Source: Providencia alcalifaciens (lineage in GTDB: Bacteria > Pseudomonadota > Gammaproteobacteria > Enterobacterales > Enterobacteriaceae). Taken from it: a stretch of 64,000 nucleotides of DNA. Each line of letters begins with the position of its first letter. Positions within the stretch are counted from its first letter, which is position 1. The translations under genes were made by a program, and so were the position numbers. The notes beneath the pieces are model-generated. The model saw nothing but the letters and a program-made list of their open reading frames with translations, was not told the DNA's origin and did not search any database. The stretch spans positions 2,253,353 through 2,317,352 of the forward strand of contig JAOQNJ010000001.1 in assembly GCA_025961275.1 (NCBI GenBank), in the 5' to 3' direction. This document shows, piece after piece, positions 1 to 9,456 of this stretch.

Positions 1-138
1 GAAGAACCCCATGGTGGTCTCCCTTGCCTGTAATAATGCAATTGTCAATGATTCATGCATAAGCTTAAAACTCACCACCGTTAAATGTTATTTAATACCA
101 ACCCATTAGGGACCATTGACCCTTTATACCTGTCTTTT

Positions 139-246
139 CTCAAGTTACTTGGTTGTTTCGTTTACTTAGCGATTCGGATCATAGCATTTGCCTATACTTA
201 GCAGGCTATCCTCGCTCTCCGCCTGCCTGCAACTTGAATGATTCCA
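139..246 (-). repeat. Degenerate copy of the ~100-bp dispersed repeat
   Basis: Read on the minus strand, this begins with an ATTCAAGTTGCAGGCAGGCGG-like end and finishes with CCAAGTAACTTGA. It aligns in order with the tandem copies at 11230-11432: the same ends and the same GGCGG and TATG-type central segments. The middle is strongly diverged. Its ends are inverted (CAAGTTRC and GCAACTTG), so a transcript could fold into a long hairpin. Confidence 0.5.
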
Positions 247-613
247 AATATAAACCCTTTAACTGCTCCCATATGGCAGCTTTTACTCAGTGTTATACTC
301 AGGAGTTCTCTTTTCTTCCCAAGTCTTCCTAACAAACTGCTGCAAAAGTAAGTTTAAAAGGTCAACAACCTCTAATATGGCTTAGTGTACTACACCTTTA
401 TATCGTAATTTCACTCACGGTGATAACCAATCCTATAACCGCTTAAAACCAAGGTTAGCACGGCAAAATAACAATCTCAAAGAAAAACCCTAAAATATTA
501 ATGAGTAAATAATATTTTTCAAAATACTAAAGTTAACAAAAAGTTACATTTAAAAATAAAGATATTTATTAATCAAAGCTATAACAATGGGTTACGTTTG
601 AGTAACCTGAATA

Positions 614-629
614 TGTTAATGAGATCACA
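614..629 (+). promoter_or_regulatory. Putative CRP-cAMP site upstream of hpaG1
   Basis: TGTTA-N6-TCACA matches the CRP consensus TGTGA-N6-TCACA at 9 of 10 defined positions. It lies about 105 bp before the hpaG1 start. In E. coli W the hpa genes are under catabolite control through CRP, so the position makes sense. This is a motif match only. Confidence 0.4.
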
Positions 630-734
630 ATTAAAATTAACAATTGCATTAGCCTATTGCTAATTCCGATTTAATACATTATTAATATATTAACAATTAT
701 TCGAGATCATCGATTTCATCATAAGGAGTTGTCA

Positions 735-1364
735 ATGAAAGGCACTATTTTTGCCGTTGCCCTCAATCACCAAAGCCAAGTCACTTACTGGCATGAGGCA
801 TTTGGGCAAGCCCCTTATAAAACCCCGCCTAAAACTCCAGTATGGTTTATTAAGCCACGTAATACTCAAATTAGTTCAGGAGACAACATTTTACATCCCG
901 CTAATGAAGTGGTGCAAAGTGGCTCAACATTGGCATTAGTTATTGGTAAAAATGCACGAAAAGTGAGTCCAGCTGATGCGCATTATTATATCGCAGGCTT
1001 TGCATTAGCAAACGAAGTCAGTCTTCCTGAAGATTCATTCTATCGCCCTGCTATCAAAGCTAAATGCTGTGATAGTTTTTGCCCAATTGGGGAAATTGTT
1101 AAAACGACATTATCAACACCGATAGAGATCATTACTCAAATCAACGGAAAAGAAGCTGATCGCTGGTCAACTAACGATCTCATTCGTAATGCAAGTGAGT
1201 TGGTCGCAGCACTGAGTGAATTTGCGACATTGAAAGTAGGCGATGTGATTTTGATGGGAACTCCACATCAACGCGTCAACATTCAACCCGGTGATGAAGT
1301 CGTGGTTAAAGCGGAAGGCTTTCCAAGCCTGATTAATCAGGTCGTTATGGCAGGAGGACAATAA
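735..1364 (+). CDS. hpaG1: 4-hydroxyphenylacetate degradation isomerase/decarboxylase, first subunit (HpaG1)
   Basis: Member of the fumarylacetoacetate hydrolase family. HpaG1 and HpaG2 together decarboxylate 5-oxopent-3-ene-1,2,5-tricarboxylate and isomerise the product to 2-oxohept-3-enedioate in the cytoplasm. Family blocks visible include WFIKPRNT, VIGKNARKVS and the C-terminal VILMGTPHQ/PGDEVVV. I chose the ATG at 735 over the in-frame TTG at 729 because AAGGAG stands just before it. The stop shares a base with the hpaG2 start (TAATG), which implies translational coupling. In some species the two halves are one fused protein; here they are separate. It is the first gene of the meta-cleavage operon. 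Confidence 0.93.
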   Translation: MKGTIFAVALNHQSQVTYWHEAFGQAPYKTPPKTPVWFIKPRNTQISSGDNILHPANEVVQSGSTLALVIGKNARKVSPADAHYYIAGFALANEVSLPEDSFYRPAIKAKCCDSFCPIGEIVKTTLSTPIEIITQINGKEADRWSTNDLIRNASELVAALSEFATLKVGDVILMGTPHQRVNIQPGDEVVVKAEGFPSLINQVVMAGGQ

Positions 1365-2131
1365 TGAAACACGCTAAAATTCGTTATCAAGGCACTGAAT
1401 ATTCTGTCACAGTCGGCGATAACGAAGAGATAAAATTACCTAATGGCCAAGTGATCGCTGGCGATGATGCAAATATTGAATGGTTACCCCCAGTAAGAGG
1501 CACTTTATTTGCCCTTGGTTTAAATTATGCTGATCACGCAACTGAACTTGATTTTAAGCCACCTGAAGAACCACTAATTTTTATCAAAGCAGACAATACA
1601 TTAACTGGCCACCGTCAAATTTCTGTTCGCCCAGATAATGTCGAATATATGCACTATGAATCTGAGTTGGTCGTTGTGATTGGTAAACCAGCGTATCAAG
1701 TTTCACAAGAAGATGCGATGGACTACGTTGCGGGTTATACCGTCTGTAACGACTACGCTATTCGCGATTATCTTGAAAACTACTATCGTCCAAATTTACG
1801 CGTTAAGAGCCGCGATACCTTAACGCCGATCGGCCCATGGGTTATCGATAAAGATCAGATTAAAGATCCGCATAATCTTGCACTGTATACCTATGTTAAT
1901 GGTGAGCTACGCCAAAAGGGTACAACAGCCGATCTGATTTTCAATATTCCATTTTTAATTGCTTACCTGAGTGACTTTATGACTCTACAACCGGGTGACA
2001 TGATTGCAACCGGAACCCCAAAAGGTCTCTCTGATGTTGTCCCAGGAGACGAAGTCGTCGTCGAAGTTGAAGGTGTTGGCAGGCTGATAAACCATATTGT
2101 CAGTGAAAAAGAGTATGAGGAACGTGTGTGA
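1364..2131 (+). CDS. hpaG2: 4-hydroxyphenylacetate degradation isomerase/decarboxylase, second subunit (HpaG2)
   Basis: Fumarylacetoacetate hydrolase family, 255 residues, partner of HpaG1. Diagnostic blocks are LGLNYADHATEL near residues 50-61, a Glu pair in YESELVVVIGK (the divalent metal site of the family) and MIATGTPKGL near the C-terminus. The start overlaps the hpaG1 stop and its own stop overlaps the hpaE start (TGATG), so G1, G2 and E are read as one coupled unit. Size and content are typical of the complete second half of HpaG, and I see nothing unusual. Confidence 0.94.
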   Translation: MKHAKIRYQGTEYSVTVGDNEEIKLPNGQVIAGDDANIEWLPPVRGTLFALGLNYADHATELDFKPPEEPLIFIKADNTLTGHRQISVRPDNVEYMHYESELVVVIGKPAYQVSQEDAMDYVAGYTVCNDYAIRDYLENYYRPNLRVKSRDTLTPIGPWVIDKDQIKDPHNLALYTYVNGELRQKGTTADLIFNIPFLIAYLSDFMTLQPGDMIATGTPKGLSDVVPGDEVVVEVEGVGRLINHIVSEKEYEERV

Positions 2132-3597
2132 TGACTAAAATTAACCACTGGATTAATGGCAAAAATGTTGCCAGTAAAGACTATTTTGAAACCACCAGCC
2201 CTGCAACAAGTGAAGTGCTCGCAGAAGTTGCTTCTGGTGGTCAAGATGAAATTAATCAGGCGGTTGCCGCAGCAAAAGACGCTTTCCCTAAGTGGGCGAA
2301 TACGCCGATGAAAGAACGCGCTCGCCTAATGCGTCGCCTCGGTGAATTGATCGATCAAAATGTTCCTGAAATTGCCGAAATGGAAACTCAAGACACAGGT
2401 CTACCAATTCATCAAACCAAAAATGTTCTGATCCCACGCGCTTCACACAACTTTGAGTTCTTTGCTGAAATATGCCAACAGATGAATGGCCGTACCTACC
2501 CTGTTGATAACAAGATGATGAACTACACACTAGTGCAACCTGTTGGCGTGTGTGCGCTTATTTCACCCTGGAACGTGCCATTTATGACGGCAACATGGAA
2601 AACAGCGCCTTGCTTAGCACTCGGTAACACTGCCGTATTAAAAATGTCTGAACTTTCACCTCTTTCGGCTAACCATTTAGGTGAATTAGCCCTAGAAGCG
2701 GGAATTCCTGCTGGAGTACTTAACGTCGTTCAAGGCTATGGCAGCACAGCAGGTGATGCACTCGTCAAACATAATGATGTCCGTGCAGTCTCCTTTACAG
2801 GGGGCACTGCTACAGGCCGTATGATCATGCAAAATGCAGGTCTGAAAAAATATTCTATGGAACTTGGTGGTAAATCACCTGTATTGATTTTTGAAGATGC
2901 AGATGTTGAACGTGCACTCGATGCGGCTCTATTTACCATTTTCTCCATTAATGGTGAGCGCTGTACTGCGGGATCACGTATTTTCATCCAAGAAAGCATT
3001 TACCCAGAATTTGTTAAACGCTTTGCCGAGCGTGCCAACAGTTTGATCGTCGGCGACCCAACAGATCCGAAGACCCAAGTCGGTGCCCTGATCAGTCAGC
3101 AACACTGGAACAAAGTATCAGGTTACATCCGTCTTGGTGTGGAAGAAGGTGCAACATTACTGGCGGGGGGGCCTGATAAACCAACTGATCTACCTGCACA
3201 TCTGAAAAATGGTCATTTCTTGCGTCCAACCGTACTCGCTGATGTCGATAATCGGATGCGTGTCGCGCAAGAAGAGATATTCGGCCCAGTCGCTTGCCTG
3301 ATCCCATTTAAATCAGAAGAAGATGGTTTACGTATGGCAAACGATATTGAGTATGGCCTCGCATCTTATATCTGGACACAAGACATCAGTAAGATCCTAC
3401 GCTTATCTCGCGGCATTGAAGCCGGTATGGTGTTTGTGAATACCCAAAATGTACGTGACTTACGTCAGCCTTTTGGTGGCGTCAAGGCATCAGGTGTTGG
3501 TCGTGAAGGTGGCGAATACAGCTTTGAGGTATTTGCTGAAATGAAGAACGTTTGTATCTCCTTTGGAGATCATAACATTCCTCGTTGGGGTGTTTAA
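2131..3597 (+). CDS. hpaE: 5-carboxymethyl-2-hydroxymuconate semialdehyde dehydrogenase (HpaE)
   Basis: NAD-dependent aldehyde dehydrogenase, 488 residues, full family length. It oxidises the ring-opening product of HpaD to 5-carboxymethyl-2-hydroxymuconate. The active-site parts are visible: FTGGTATGR for the cofactor, ELGGKSP with the general base Glu near residue 244, and GERCTAG with the nucleophile Cys near residue 278. I start at the ATG at 2131, which overlaps the hpaG2 stop. A 164-bp gap with a weak GCCGG/CCGGC hairpin (about 3609-3632) separates it from hpaD. Confidence 0.95.
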   Translation: MTKINHWINGKNVASKDYFETTSPATSEVLAEVASGGQDEINQAVAAAKDAFPKWANTPMKERARLMRRLGELIDQNVPEIAEMETQDTGLPIHQTKNVLIPRASHNFEFFAEICQQMNGRTYPVDNKMMNYTLVQPVGVCALISPWNVPFMTATWKTAPCLALGNTAVLKMSELSPLSANHLGELALEAGIPAGVLNVVQGYGSTAGDALVKHNDVRAVSFTGGTATGRMIMQNAGLKKYSMELGGKSPVLIFEDADVERALDAALFTIFSINGERCTAGSRIFIQESIYPEFVKRFAERANSLIVGDPTDPKTQVGALISQQHWNKVSGYIRLGVEEGATLLAGGPDKPTDLPAHLKNGHFLRPTVLADVDNRMRVAQEEIFGPVACLIPFKSEEDGLRMANDIEYGLASYIWTQDISKILRLSRGIEAGMVFVNTQNVRDLRQPFGGVKASGVGREGGEYSFEVFAEMKNVCISFGDHNIPRWGV

Positions 3598-3761
3598 ATT
3601 TTGATGTCTCGCCGGTGAATAAATTTTGCCGGCACTAAATTGCTGAAAAAGCTTAGTCCTGCATAGTGATATGTTAAGAATTAAAACACAGAAATAACAA
3701 AAGTTTAAATCAGCACTTGGACAATTTTGCTAATATCAGTCACTGAAAGAGGTCAGGAATT

Positions 3762-4643
3762 ATGGGAAAACTAGCACTAGCAGCAAAAATCACGCATGTT
3801 CCTTCTATGTACCTGTCAGAACTTCCGGGTAAGCATCACGGCTGCCGTCAATCTGCTATCGATGGACATAAAGAAATCAGCCGCCGCTGCCGCGAACTCG
3901 GCGTTGATACCATTATCGTTTTTGATACCCACTGGTTAGTTAACAGTGCTTATCACATTAACTGTGCAGACCATTTTGAAGGCATCTATACCAGTAACGA
4001 GCTTCCCCATTTTATTCGTGACATGGAATATGAATACAGTGGTAACTCTGAACTGGGTCGAATGATCGGCGAAGAAGCACGTAAGTTAGGCGTTCGAGCG
4101 CAATCTCATGAGATCCCAAGCCTAACATTAGAATATGCCACATTAGTACCAATGCGTTATATGAATAGCGATCGTCATTTCAAAGTGATCTCTATTTCCG
4201 CATTTTGTACCTCTCACAGTTTTGAAGATAGCCGCAAACTTGGTGAAGCAGTGCTCACCGCTATCGAAAAATATGATGGCACAGTGGCTGTTCTTGCTAG
4301 TGGCTCATTATCTCATCGCTTTATCGATGACCATCGTGCAGAAGAAGGCATGAATAATTATACCCGTGAATTTGATGAGCAAATGGATAAACGTGTCGTC
4401 AAACTCTGGCGTGAAGGTCGCTTCTATGAATTCTGTAAGATGTTGCCAGAGTATGCGGATTACTGCTATGGCGAAGGTCATATGCATGACACTGTGATGC
4501 TATTAGGTATGTTAGGTTGGGATAAATATGAGGAGAAAGTCGAAGTACTGACAGACTTATTTGCCAGTTCTGGTACAGGTCAAATCAATGCCATATTCCC
4601 TCTACCAAGCTACATTACCGATAAACAAGCCGCTAACGCCTAA
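3762..4643 (+). CDS. hpaD: Homoprotocatechuate 2,3-dioxygenase (HpaD)
   Basis: Extradiol ring-cleavage dioxygenase of the LigB class, 293 residues. It splits 3,4-dihydroxyphenylacetate next to the diol with O2 and an active-site Fe(II). Likely iron ligands and acid/base residues lie in TH (residues 11-12), DTHW (55-58) and the HHGCRQ block (25-30). The start at 3762 follows a GAGGTCAGGA ribosome binding site. hpaF begins only 10 bases after the stop. The preceding gap could hold a weak internal promoter, but I cannot support one. Confidence 0.94.
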   Translation: MGKLALAAKITHVPSMYLSELPGKHHGCRQSAIDGHKEISRRCRELGVDTIIVFDTHWLVNSAYHINCADHFEGIYTSNELPHFIRDMEYEYSGNSELGRMIGEEARKLGVRAQSHEIPSLTLEYATLVPMRYMNSDRHFKVISISAFCTSHSFEDSRKLGEAVLTAIEKYDGTVAVLASGSLSHRFIDDHRAEEGMNNYTREFDEQMDKRVVKLWREGRFYEFCKMLPEYADYCYGEGHMHDTVMLLGMLGWDKYEEKVEVLTDLFASSGTGQINAIFPLPSYITDKQAANA

Positions 4644-4652
4644 GGAATCGTT

Positions 4653-5033
4653 ATGCCTCATTTTATTGCAGAGTGTACCGACAATATTCGTGAGCAAGCA
4701 AACTTACCTGAGCTGTTTTCAACGGTAAATACTGCTTTAGCTGGCACGGGTATCTTTCCGTTGGGAGGAATTCGCAGTCGCGCTATTTGGCTAGACACTT
4801 GGCAAATGGCGGATGGCAAACATGACTACGCTTTCGTCCATATGACGCTAAAAATTGGTGCAGGTCGCTCTCTTGAAGATCGCCAAAAAGTCGGTGAAAT
4901 GCTATTTGCTCTTATCAAGGAACATTTTGCTCAGTTAATGGCTGATAGATATCTTGCAATATCATTCACTATGGAAGAGCTTGATACCGTACTAAATTAT
5001 AAACAAAACAATGTTCACGCACTGTTTAAGTAA
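4653..5033 (+). CDS. hpaF: 5-carboxymethyl-2-hydroxymuconate delta-isomerase (HpaF)
   Basis: Small tautomerase-superfamily protein of 126 residues, the CHM isomerase step between HpaE and HpaG. The second codon is Pro, which becomes the N-terminal catalytic Pro-1 after Met removal, as in this superfamily. The length matches known HpaF. AAGGA precedes the ATG. The next gene follows 9 bases after the stop, so it is in the middle of the operon. Confidence 0.93.
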   Translation: MPHFIAECTDNIREQANLPELFSTVNTALAGTGIFPLGGIRSRAIWLDTWQMADGKHDYAFVHMTLKIGAGRSLEDRQKVGEMLFALIKEHFAQLMADRYLAISFTMEELDTVLNYKQNNVHALFK

Positions 5034-5042
5034 GGAAATTTG

Positions 5043-6263
5043 ATGCCGACTACATTCGATAAACAGATTCCTCGCTACTTGATCCCAATGTTAGGATCAT
5101 TGGTCGCGTTTGGGCCATTATCGATAGATATGTATCTCCCTGCTCTGCCGCAAATGGGAGCAGATCTCCAAGCAAGTCAAGGGCAGATGCAGTACACACT
5201 CGGTGCATTTTTTGCTGGCTTTTGTATTGGTATGTTGTTTTATGGGCCACTCAGCGACACTCTTGGGCGTCGTAAAATGTTGTTAAGTGGCCTCATCATT
5301 TTTACGCTGGCGAGTTTACTTTGTGCACAGGCAACTTCAGTAGAAACCTTGATTACATTTAGAGCATTGCAAGCATTTGGTAGTGGAGCTGTCATTGTCA
5401 TGGCAAGGGCAATTGCTCGGGATGTTTATCCCGCCGTTGAACTGCCGAAAGTATTGTCTTTGATGACGTTAGTTACCATGATTGCGCCTTTGCTCGCACC
5501 GTTACTCGGTGGTTTTTTGTTAATCCATCTTCAGTGGCAAGCGATTTTCTATCTTCTTGCACTGATAGGACTTTGTTCATTAGGCAGTATTTTCTTTTTA
5601 CTTCCAGAAACTCTGCACCATAAAAATGAATCTAAAAATTTACTCCGTGTCGCTTTTCATAATTACGTACAAGTTTTAACGGATAAAGAAGCCATGTTTA
5701 TCATCGGTACCATGGCATTTTCTTTTGCCGGAATGTTCGCCTTTATCAGTGGTTCACCTTTTGTGTACATCAATTACTTTGGGGTATCTGAACAACACTA
5801 CGGCTTATTATTTGGTTGTAATATTCTCGGCATGATAGTGGTGCTATTACTCAATGTCAGATTGCTTAAAGTGTATAGCTTAACCCGCATACTCTGTGTG
5901 CAAAGTCGGACTCAATTGCTGTTTGGACTACTGTTGCTAATTTTCTACCAGCAAAGCCTGTCTATTATTGTTATTCTGGTCGTACTGTTTTTATCGATGG
6001 TGAATGCTATCGGTACCAACAGTTTGTCACTGTTATTGCAGCATAGAGGTAAAATTGCAGGCAGTGCCAGTGCTCTGGCTATCTCTATTCAATTTGCACT
6101 GGCAGCACTTGCAAGTGTTGCAGTTTCTGTACTACAGGATGAATCCCCATTTGCTATGGCACTGGTTATGGCTGTCTGTGCCGGACTGAGTTTCATTAGC
6201 CAACGTCTATCGGCTAAAAATGTCCGCTCACAGTTAATTTCAGTGCCTTCGGAGAAAAAATAA
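5043..6263 (+). CDS. Bcr/CflA-type major facilitator transporter in the hpa operon
   Basis: Twelve-helix MFS protein of 406 residues. IDMYLPALP in the first helix and the GPLSDTLGRRK loop between helices 2 and 3 mark the Bcr/CflA drug-efflux group (DHA1). It sits between hpaF and the semialdehyde dehydrogenase, 9 bases after hpaF and 2 bases before the next gene, so it is co-transcribed. It could export a toxic aromatic intermediate or an analogue; that role is inference. The permease for 4-HPA is more likely hpaX. The start is the ATG at 5043 after AAGGAAATTTG; a TTG one codon earlier is less likely. Confidence 0.85.
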   Translation: MPTTFDKQIPRYLIPMLGSLVAFGPLSIDMYLPALPQMGADLQASQGQMQYTLGAFFAGFCIGMLFYGPLSDTLGRRKMLLSGLIIFTLASLLCAQATSVETLITFRALQAFGSGAVIVMARAIARDVYPAVELPKVLSLMTLVTMIAPLLAPLLGGFLLIHLQWQAIFYLLALIGLCSLGSIFFLLPETLHHKNESKNLLRVAFHNYVQVLTDKEAMFIIGTMAFSFAGMFAFISGSPFVYINYFGVSEQHYGLLFGCNILGMIVVLLLNVRLLKVYSLTRILCVQSRTQLLFGLLLLIFYQQSLSIIVILVVLFLSMVNAIGTNSLSLLLQHRGKIAGSASALAISIQFALAALASVAVSVLQDESPFAMALVMAVCAGLSFISQRLSAKNVRSQLISVPSEKK

Positions 6264-6265
6264 AT

Positions 6266-7732
6266 ATGAGTATTAACGTCAATTCTACCTTATTCCGCCA
6301 GCAGGCTTATATCAACGGCCAATGGGTCAATGCCAATGATAATAGCCAGTTTGATGTTACCAACCCTGCTAATGGTGAGGTAATAGCAAAAGTCAGTAAT
6401 GTAGGTGCAACGGAAACCCAACAAGCCATTGATGCAGCGGAAAAAGCGCTGCCAGCTTGGCGAGCAAAAAGCGCGAAAGAGCGCAGTCAAATTCTCAATA
6501 AATGGTTCCATCTGATGATGGATAACCAGAAAGAACTTGCTGAGTTACTCAGTTGGGAACAAGGGAAATCCATCGCTGAGTCGATGGGTGAAATCGCTTA
6601 TGGCGCAAGCTTTATTGAATGGTTTGCCGAAGAAGGTAAGCGTATTTACGGTGAAACGATCCCTTCACCACTTCCAGGTCGTCGCTTAGTTACCATTAAA
6701 CAACCTGTTGGTGTTGTTGCTGCTATCACACCATGGAACTTTCCAAATGCAATGATCACCCGAAAAGTTGGCCCAGCACTCGCGGCTGGCTGCACCATGG
6801 TACTAAAACCTGCAGCTGAAACACCACTCTCCGCATTAGCACTCGCCTCATTAGGGGAAGAAGCAGGCATTCCTGCTGGCGTGTTTAATATTGTTCCCGG
6901 AACCGATGCAAAAGCTATTGGCGGAGTACTGACTTCAAGCCCTGTTGTTCGTAAATTAACCTTCACAGGTTCAACTCGTGTCGGTAAATTATTGATGGCA
7001 CAGTGCGCTGACACAGTCAAAAAACTATCACTCGAACTTGGTGGTAATGCGCCATTTATCGTATTTGATGATGCCGATCTTGATGCAGCGGTACAAGGTG
7101 CATTAGCTGCTAAATTCCGCAATAGCGGTCAAACTTGTGTCTGTGCTAACCGTATTTTGGTCCAAGAAGGCGTTTATGATGAATTTGCTAAACGCCTGGC
7201 AAAAGCCGTCAATGAGTTGAAGATTGGGCCTGCAACCCAAACTGATTCACAACAAGGCCCACTGATTAATCAAGCTGCTGTGGACAAAGTCACAGAACAC
7301 ATTGCTGATGCAGTTTCTCACGGTGCTGTTGTGATTGCAGGCGGTAAACCCGCTTCACTTGGTGGATTATTCTTCCAACCCACAGTGTTAACTGGTGTTA
7401 CTGAATCAATGCTAGTCGCCAAAGAAGAAACTTTTGGGCCATTAGCACCGCTATTTAAATTTCGCGATGAACAACAAGCGATTGATTTAGCTAATGATAC
7501 CGAATTTGGTCTTGCATCCTATTTCTATTCAAGGGATATCGGGCGCATCTATCGTGTTGCTGAAGCTCTCGAAAGCGGCATGGTAGGTATCAACGAAGGA
7601 ATTATTTCAAATGAAGTTGCCCCATTTGGCGGCATTAAGCAATCAGGACTGGGCCGTGAAGGTTCACGTTACGGAATTGAAGATTATCTGGAAGTGAAAT
7701 ATCTCTGCTTTGGCGGGCTCTCCACTAACTAA
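6266..7732 (+). CDS. gabD: NAD(P)-dependent succinate-semialdehyde dehydrogenase
   Basis: Aldehyde dehydrogenase of 488 residues with the GabD pattern: FTGSTRVGK for the cofactor, ELGGNAP with general base Glu near 257, and GQTCVCANR with nucleophile Cys near 291 and a second Cys two residues on, as in GabD. It oxidises succinic semialdehyde to succinate. HpaI, two genes downstream, produces exactly that aldehyde, so the gene closes the pathway inside the operon. It begins 2 bases after the transporter stop. The symbol rests on family resemblance; Sad-like is the alternative. Confidence 0.88.
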   Translation: MSINVNSTLFRQQAYINGQWVNANDNSQFDVTNPANGEVIAKVSNVGATETQQAIDAAEKALPAWRAKSAKERSQILNKWFHLMMDNQKELAELLSWEQGKSIAESMGEIAYGASFIEWFAEEGKRIYGETIPSPLPGRRLVTIKQPVGVVAAITPWNFPNAMITRKVGPALAAGCTMVLKPAAETPLSALALASLGEEAGIPAGVFNIVPGTDAKAIGGVLTSSPVVRKLTFTGSTRVGKLLMAQCADTVKKLSLELGGNAPFIVFDDADLDAAVQGALAAKFRNSGQTCVCANRILVQEGVYDEFAKRLAKAVNELKIGPATQTDSQQGPLINQAAVDKVTEHIADAVSHGAVVIAGGKPASLGGLFFQPTVLTGVTESMLVAKEETFGPLAPLFKFRDEQQAIDLANDTEFGLASYFYSRDIGRIYRVAEALESGMVGINEGIISNEVAPFGGIKQSGLGREGSRYGIEDYLEVKYLCFGGLSTN

Positions 7733-7750
7733 CCATGCTGTTATTGGTTA

Positions 7751-7776
7751 CCGCACTGCAAATTATTGCAGTGCGG
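7751..7776 (+). promoter_or_regulatory. Perfect 10-bp hairpin inside the hpa operon
   Basis: CCGCACTGCA-N6-TGCAGTGCGG forms a perfect, GC-rich 10-bp stem with a 6-base loop in the 103-bp gap between the semialdehyde dehydrogenase and hpaH. No run of T follows on either strand, so it is not a standard intrinsic terminator. It may be an mRNA-processing or stability hairpin that separates the upper and lower halves of the operon. Confidence 0.6.
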
Positions 7777-7835
7777 GTTAGAGGCGCCCAATGTTTCTAG
7801 TATTTTAAGCAGAAATCAACAGGAGCATTACTCGC

Positions 7836-8639
7836 ATGTTACAAAAAGATGTCATATCGCAAGTTGCACAACGCCTTAATCAGGCAGAAAAAACGGGTGA
7901 ACAAATCCGTCAAATTTCGTTGGATCACCCTCAAATTACGATTGAAGATGCCTATGCTATTCAACGTGAATGGGTTGGCTTGAAAATCGCTGAAGGACGG
8001 TCACTTAAAGGACACAAAATCGGCTTAACCTCTAAGGCAATGCAAGCTAGCTCTCAAATTGACGAGCCTGACTACGGTGCACTTCTCGACGATATGTTTT
8101 TTGATGATGGTTGTAAAATCCCAACAGATCGTTTTATCGTTCCACGGATTGAAGTTGAGCTAGCTTTTGTTTTAGCAAAACCGTTACGTGGTCCAAACTG
8201 CACACTATTCGATGTTTATAACGCAACTGATTATGTGATCCCAGCACTCGAACTTATCGATGCTCGTTGCCATAGTATCGATCCAGAAACCAAGCGTCCA
8301 CGCAAAGTATTTGACACTATTTCTGATAACGCAGCAAATGGCGCTGTAATCTTAGGTGGTAGACCAATCAAACCGCGTGACCTGGATTTACGCTGGATCA
8401 GTGCTTTGCTCTACCGTAATGGTGTTATTGAAGAGTCTGGTGTAGCAGCTGCAGTACTTAACCATCCTGCAAATGGTGTCGCTTGGCTTGCTAACAAACT
8501 CGCGCCACACAACGTCGAATTAGAAGCTGGCCAAGTCATTTTAGGGGGGTCTTTTACTCGACCCGTTCCTGCTCGCAAAGGGGATGTATTCCATGTTGAC
8601 TACGGCGTAATGGGCTCAGTCAGTTGCAGTTTCGTATAG
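7836..8639 (+). CDS. hpaH: 2-oxo-hept-4-ene-1,7-dioate hydratase (HpaH)
   Basis: Mg-dependent hydratase of the HpaH/MhpD/4-oxalocrotonate decarboxylase family, 267 residues. It adds water to 2-oxohept-4-enedioate to make 4-hydroxy-2-oxoheptanedioate, the substrate of HpaI. Family blocks include [23 protein letters not shown] with the metal-binding Glu pair, and [10 protein letters not shown] near the C-terminus. AGGAG lies 10 bases before the ATG. hpaI follows 10 bases after the stop. Confidence 0.94.
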   Translation: MLQKDVISQVAQRLNQAEKTGEQIRQISLDHPQITIEDAYAIQREWVGLKIAEGRSLKGHKIGLTSKAMQASSQIDEPDYGALLDDMFFDDGCKIPTDRFIVPRIEVELAFVLAKPLRGPNCTLFDVYNATDYVIPALELIDARCHSIDPETKRPRKVFDTISDNAANGAVILGGRPIKPRDLDLRWISALLYRNGVIEESGVAAAVLNHPANGVAWLANKLAPHNVELEAGQVILGGSFTRPVPARKGDVFHVDYGVMGSVSCSFV

Positions 8640-8649
8640 GGGTATTACC

Positions 8650-9456
8650 ATGGACATTCTGCATAATAAATTTAAACAAGCATTGAAAGATGGCCAGCAA
8701 CAAATTGGGTTATGGTTAGGTTTATGCAGCTCATATAGCGCTGAACTGGTTGCCGGAGCAGGATTCGATTGGTTACTCATCGATGGCGAACATGCACCAA
8801 ATAATGTGCAGACCATATTAACTCAACTTCAAGCTATTGCTGCATATCCATCGCAACCTGTTGTACGTCCACCATGGAACGATCCAGTCATTATTAAACA
8901 ACTATTAGATATTGGTGTACAAACGTTGCTGTTGCCTATGGTACAAAATGCCGAGCAAGCTAAGCAAGCTGTACGTGCAACACGCTATCCTCCAGAGGGG
9001 ATCCGTGGTGTTGGTAGCGCATTAGCACGTGCATCACGTTGGAATCGTATTCCTGATTATTTACGACGCGCCAATAATGAAATGTGTGTGATTGTCCAAG
9101 TTGAAACGCGTGAAGCCATCAATAACCTTTCGGAGATTTTGAAAGTAGATGGAATTGATGGTGTCTTTATCGGCCCAGCAGATCTCAGTGCAGATATGGG
9201 TTTTTTCGGTGATCCAAATCACCCTGAAGTTAAAGCTGTGATTGAAAAAGCTATTGCGAAAATTCGTGCTGCGGATGTTGCTCCCGGTATTTTAATGGCA
9301 GCTCCCGATATAGCTGAACATTATTTAAATATTGGAGCACTGTTTGTTGCTGTTGGTGTTGATACCACGCTATTGGCTCGTACTGCAGAAGCATTAGCAG
9401 CACGTTTTGGTCGAAGTCATTCTAATGCAGTATCAAATGCTCCCAGTGTTTATTAA
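8650..9456 (+). CDS. hpaI: 4-hydroxy-2-oxoheptane-1,7-dioate aldolase (HpaI)
   Basis: Class II pyruvate aldolase of the HpcH/HpaI family, 268 residues. It splits 4-hydroxy-2-oxoheptanedioate into pyruvate and succinic semialdehyde, the end of the ring-fission route. Metal ligands fit the Glu in VQVETREA and the Asp in [10 protein letters not shown]; the Arg in [16 protein letters not shown] is part of the usual active site. It is the last tightly spaced gene of the operon; hpaX starts 339 bases later. Confidence 0.94.
   Translation: MDILHNKFKQALKDGQQQIGLWLGLCSSYSAELVAGAGFDWLLIDGEHAPNNVQTILTQLQAIAAYPSQPVVRPPWNDPVIIKQLLDIGVQTLLLPMVQNAEQAKQAVRATRYPPEGIRGVGSALARASRWNRIPDYLRRANNEMCVIVQVETREAINNLSEILKVDGIDGVFIGPADLSADMGFFGDPNHPEVKAVIEKAIAKIRAADVAPGILMAAPDIAEHYLNIGALFVAVGVDTTLLARTAEALAARFGRSHSNAVSNAPSVY

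Larger units (their letters stand above)
1..734. other. Intergenic region upstream of the hpa operon
   Basis: I see no gene on either strand in these 734 bases. The MarR repressor gene hpaR, which often lies divergent to hpaG in enterobacteria, is absent here. The stretch holds a degenerate copy of a ~100-bp dispersed repeat (139-246), a short inverted repeat GGTTAC-N6-GTAACC (590-607), a CRP-like box (614-629) and the hpaG1 ribosome binding site. The rest is very AT-rich, most of all 480-720, where the hpa promoter must lie. Confidence 0.6.
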
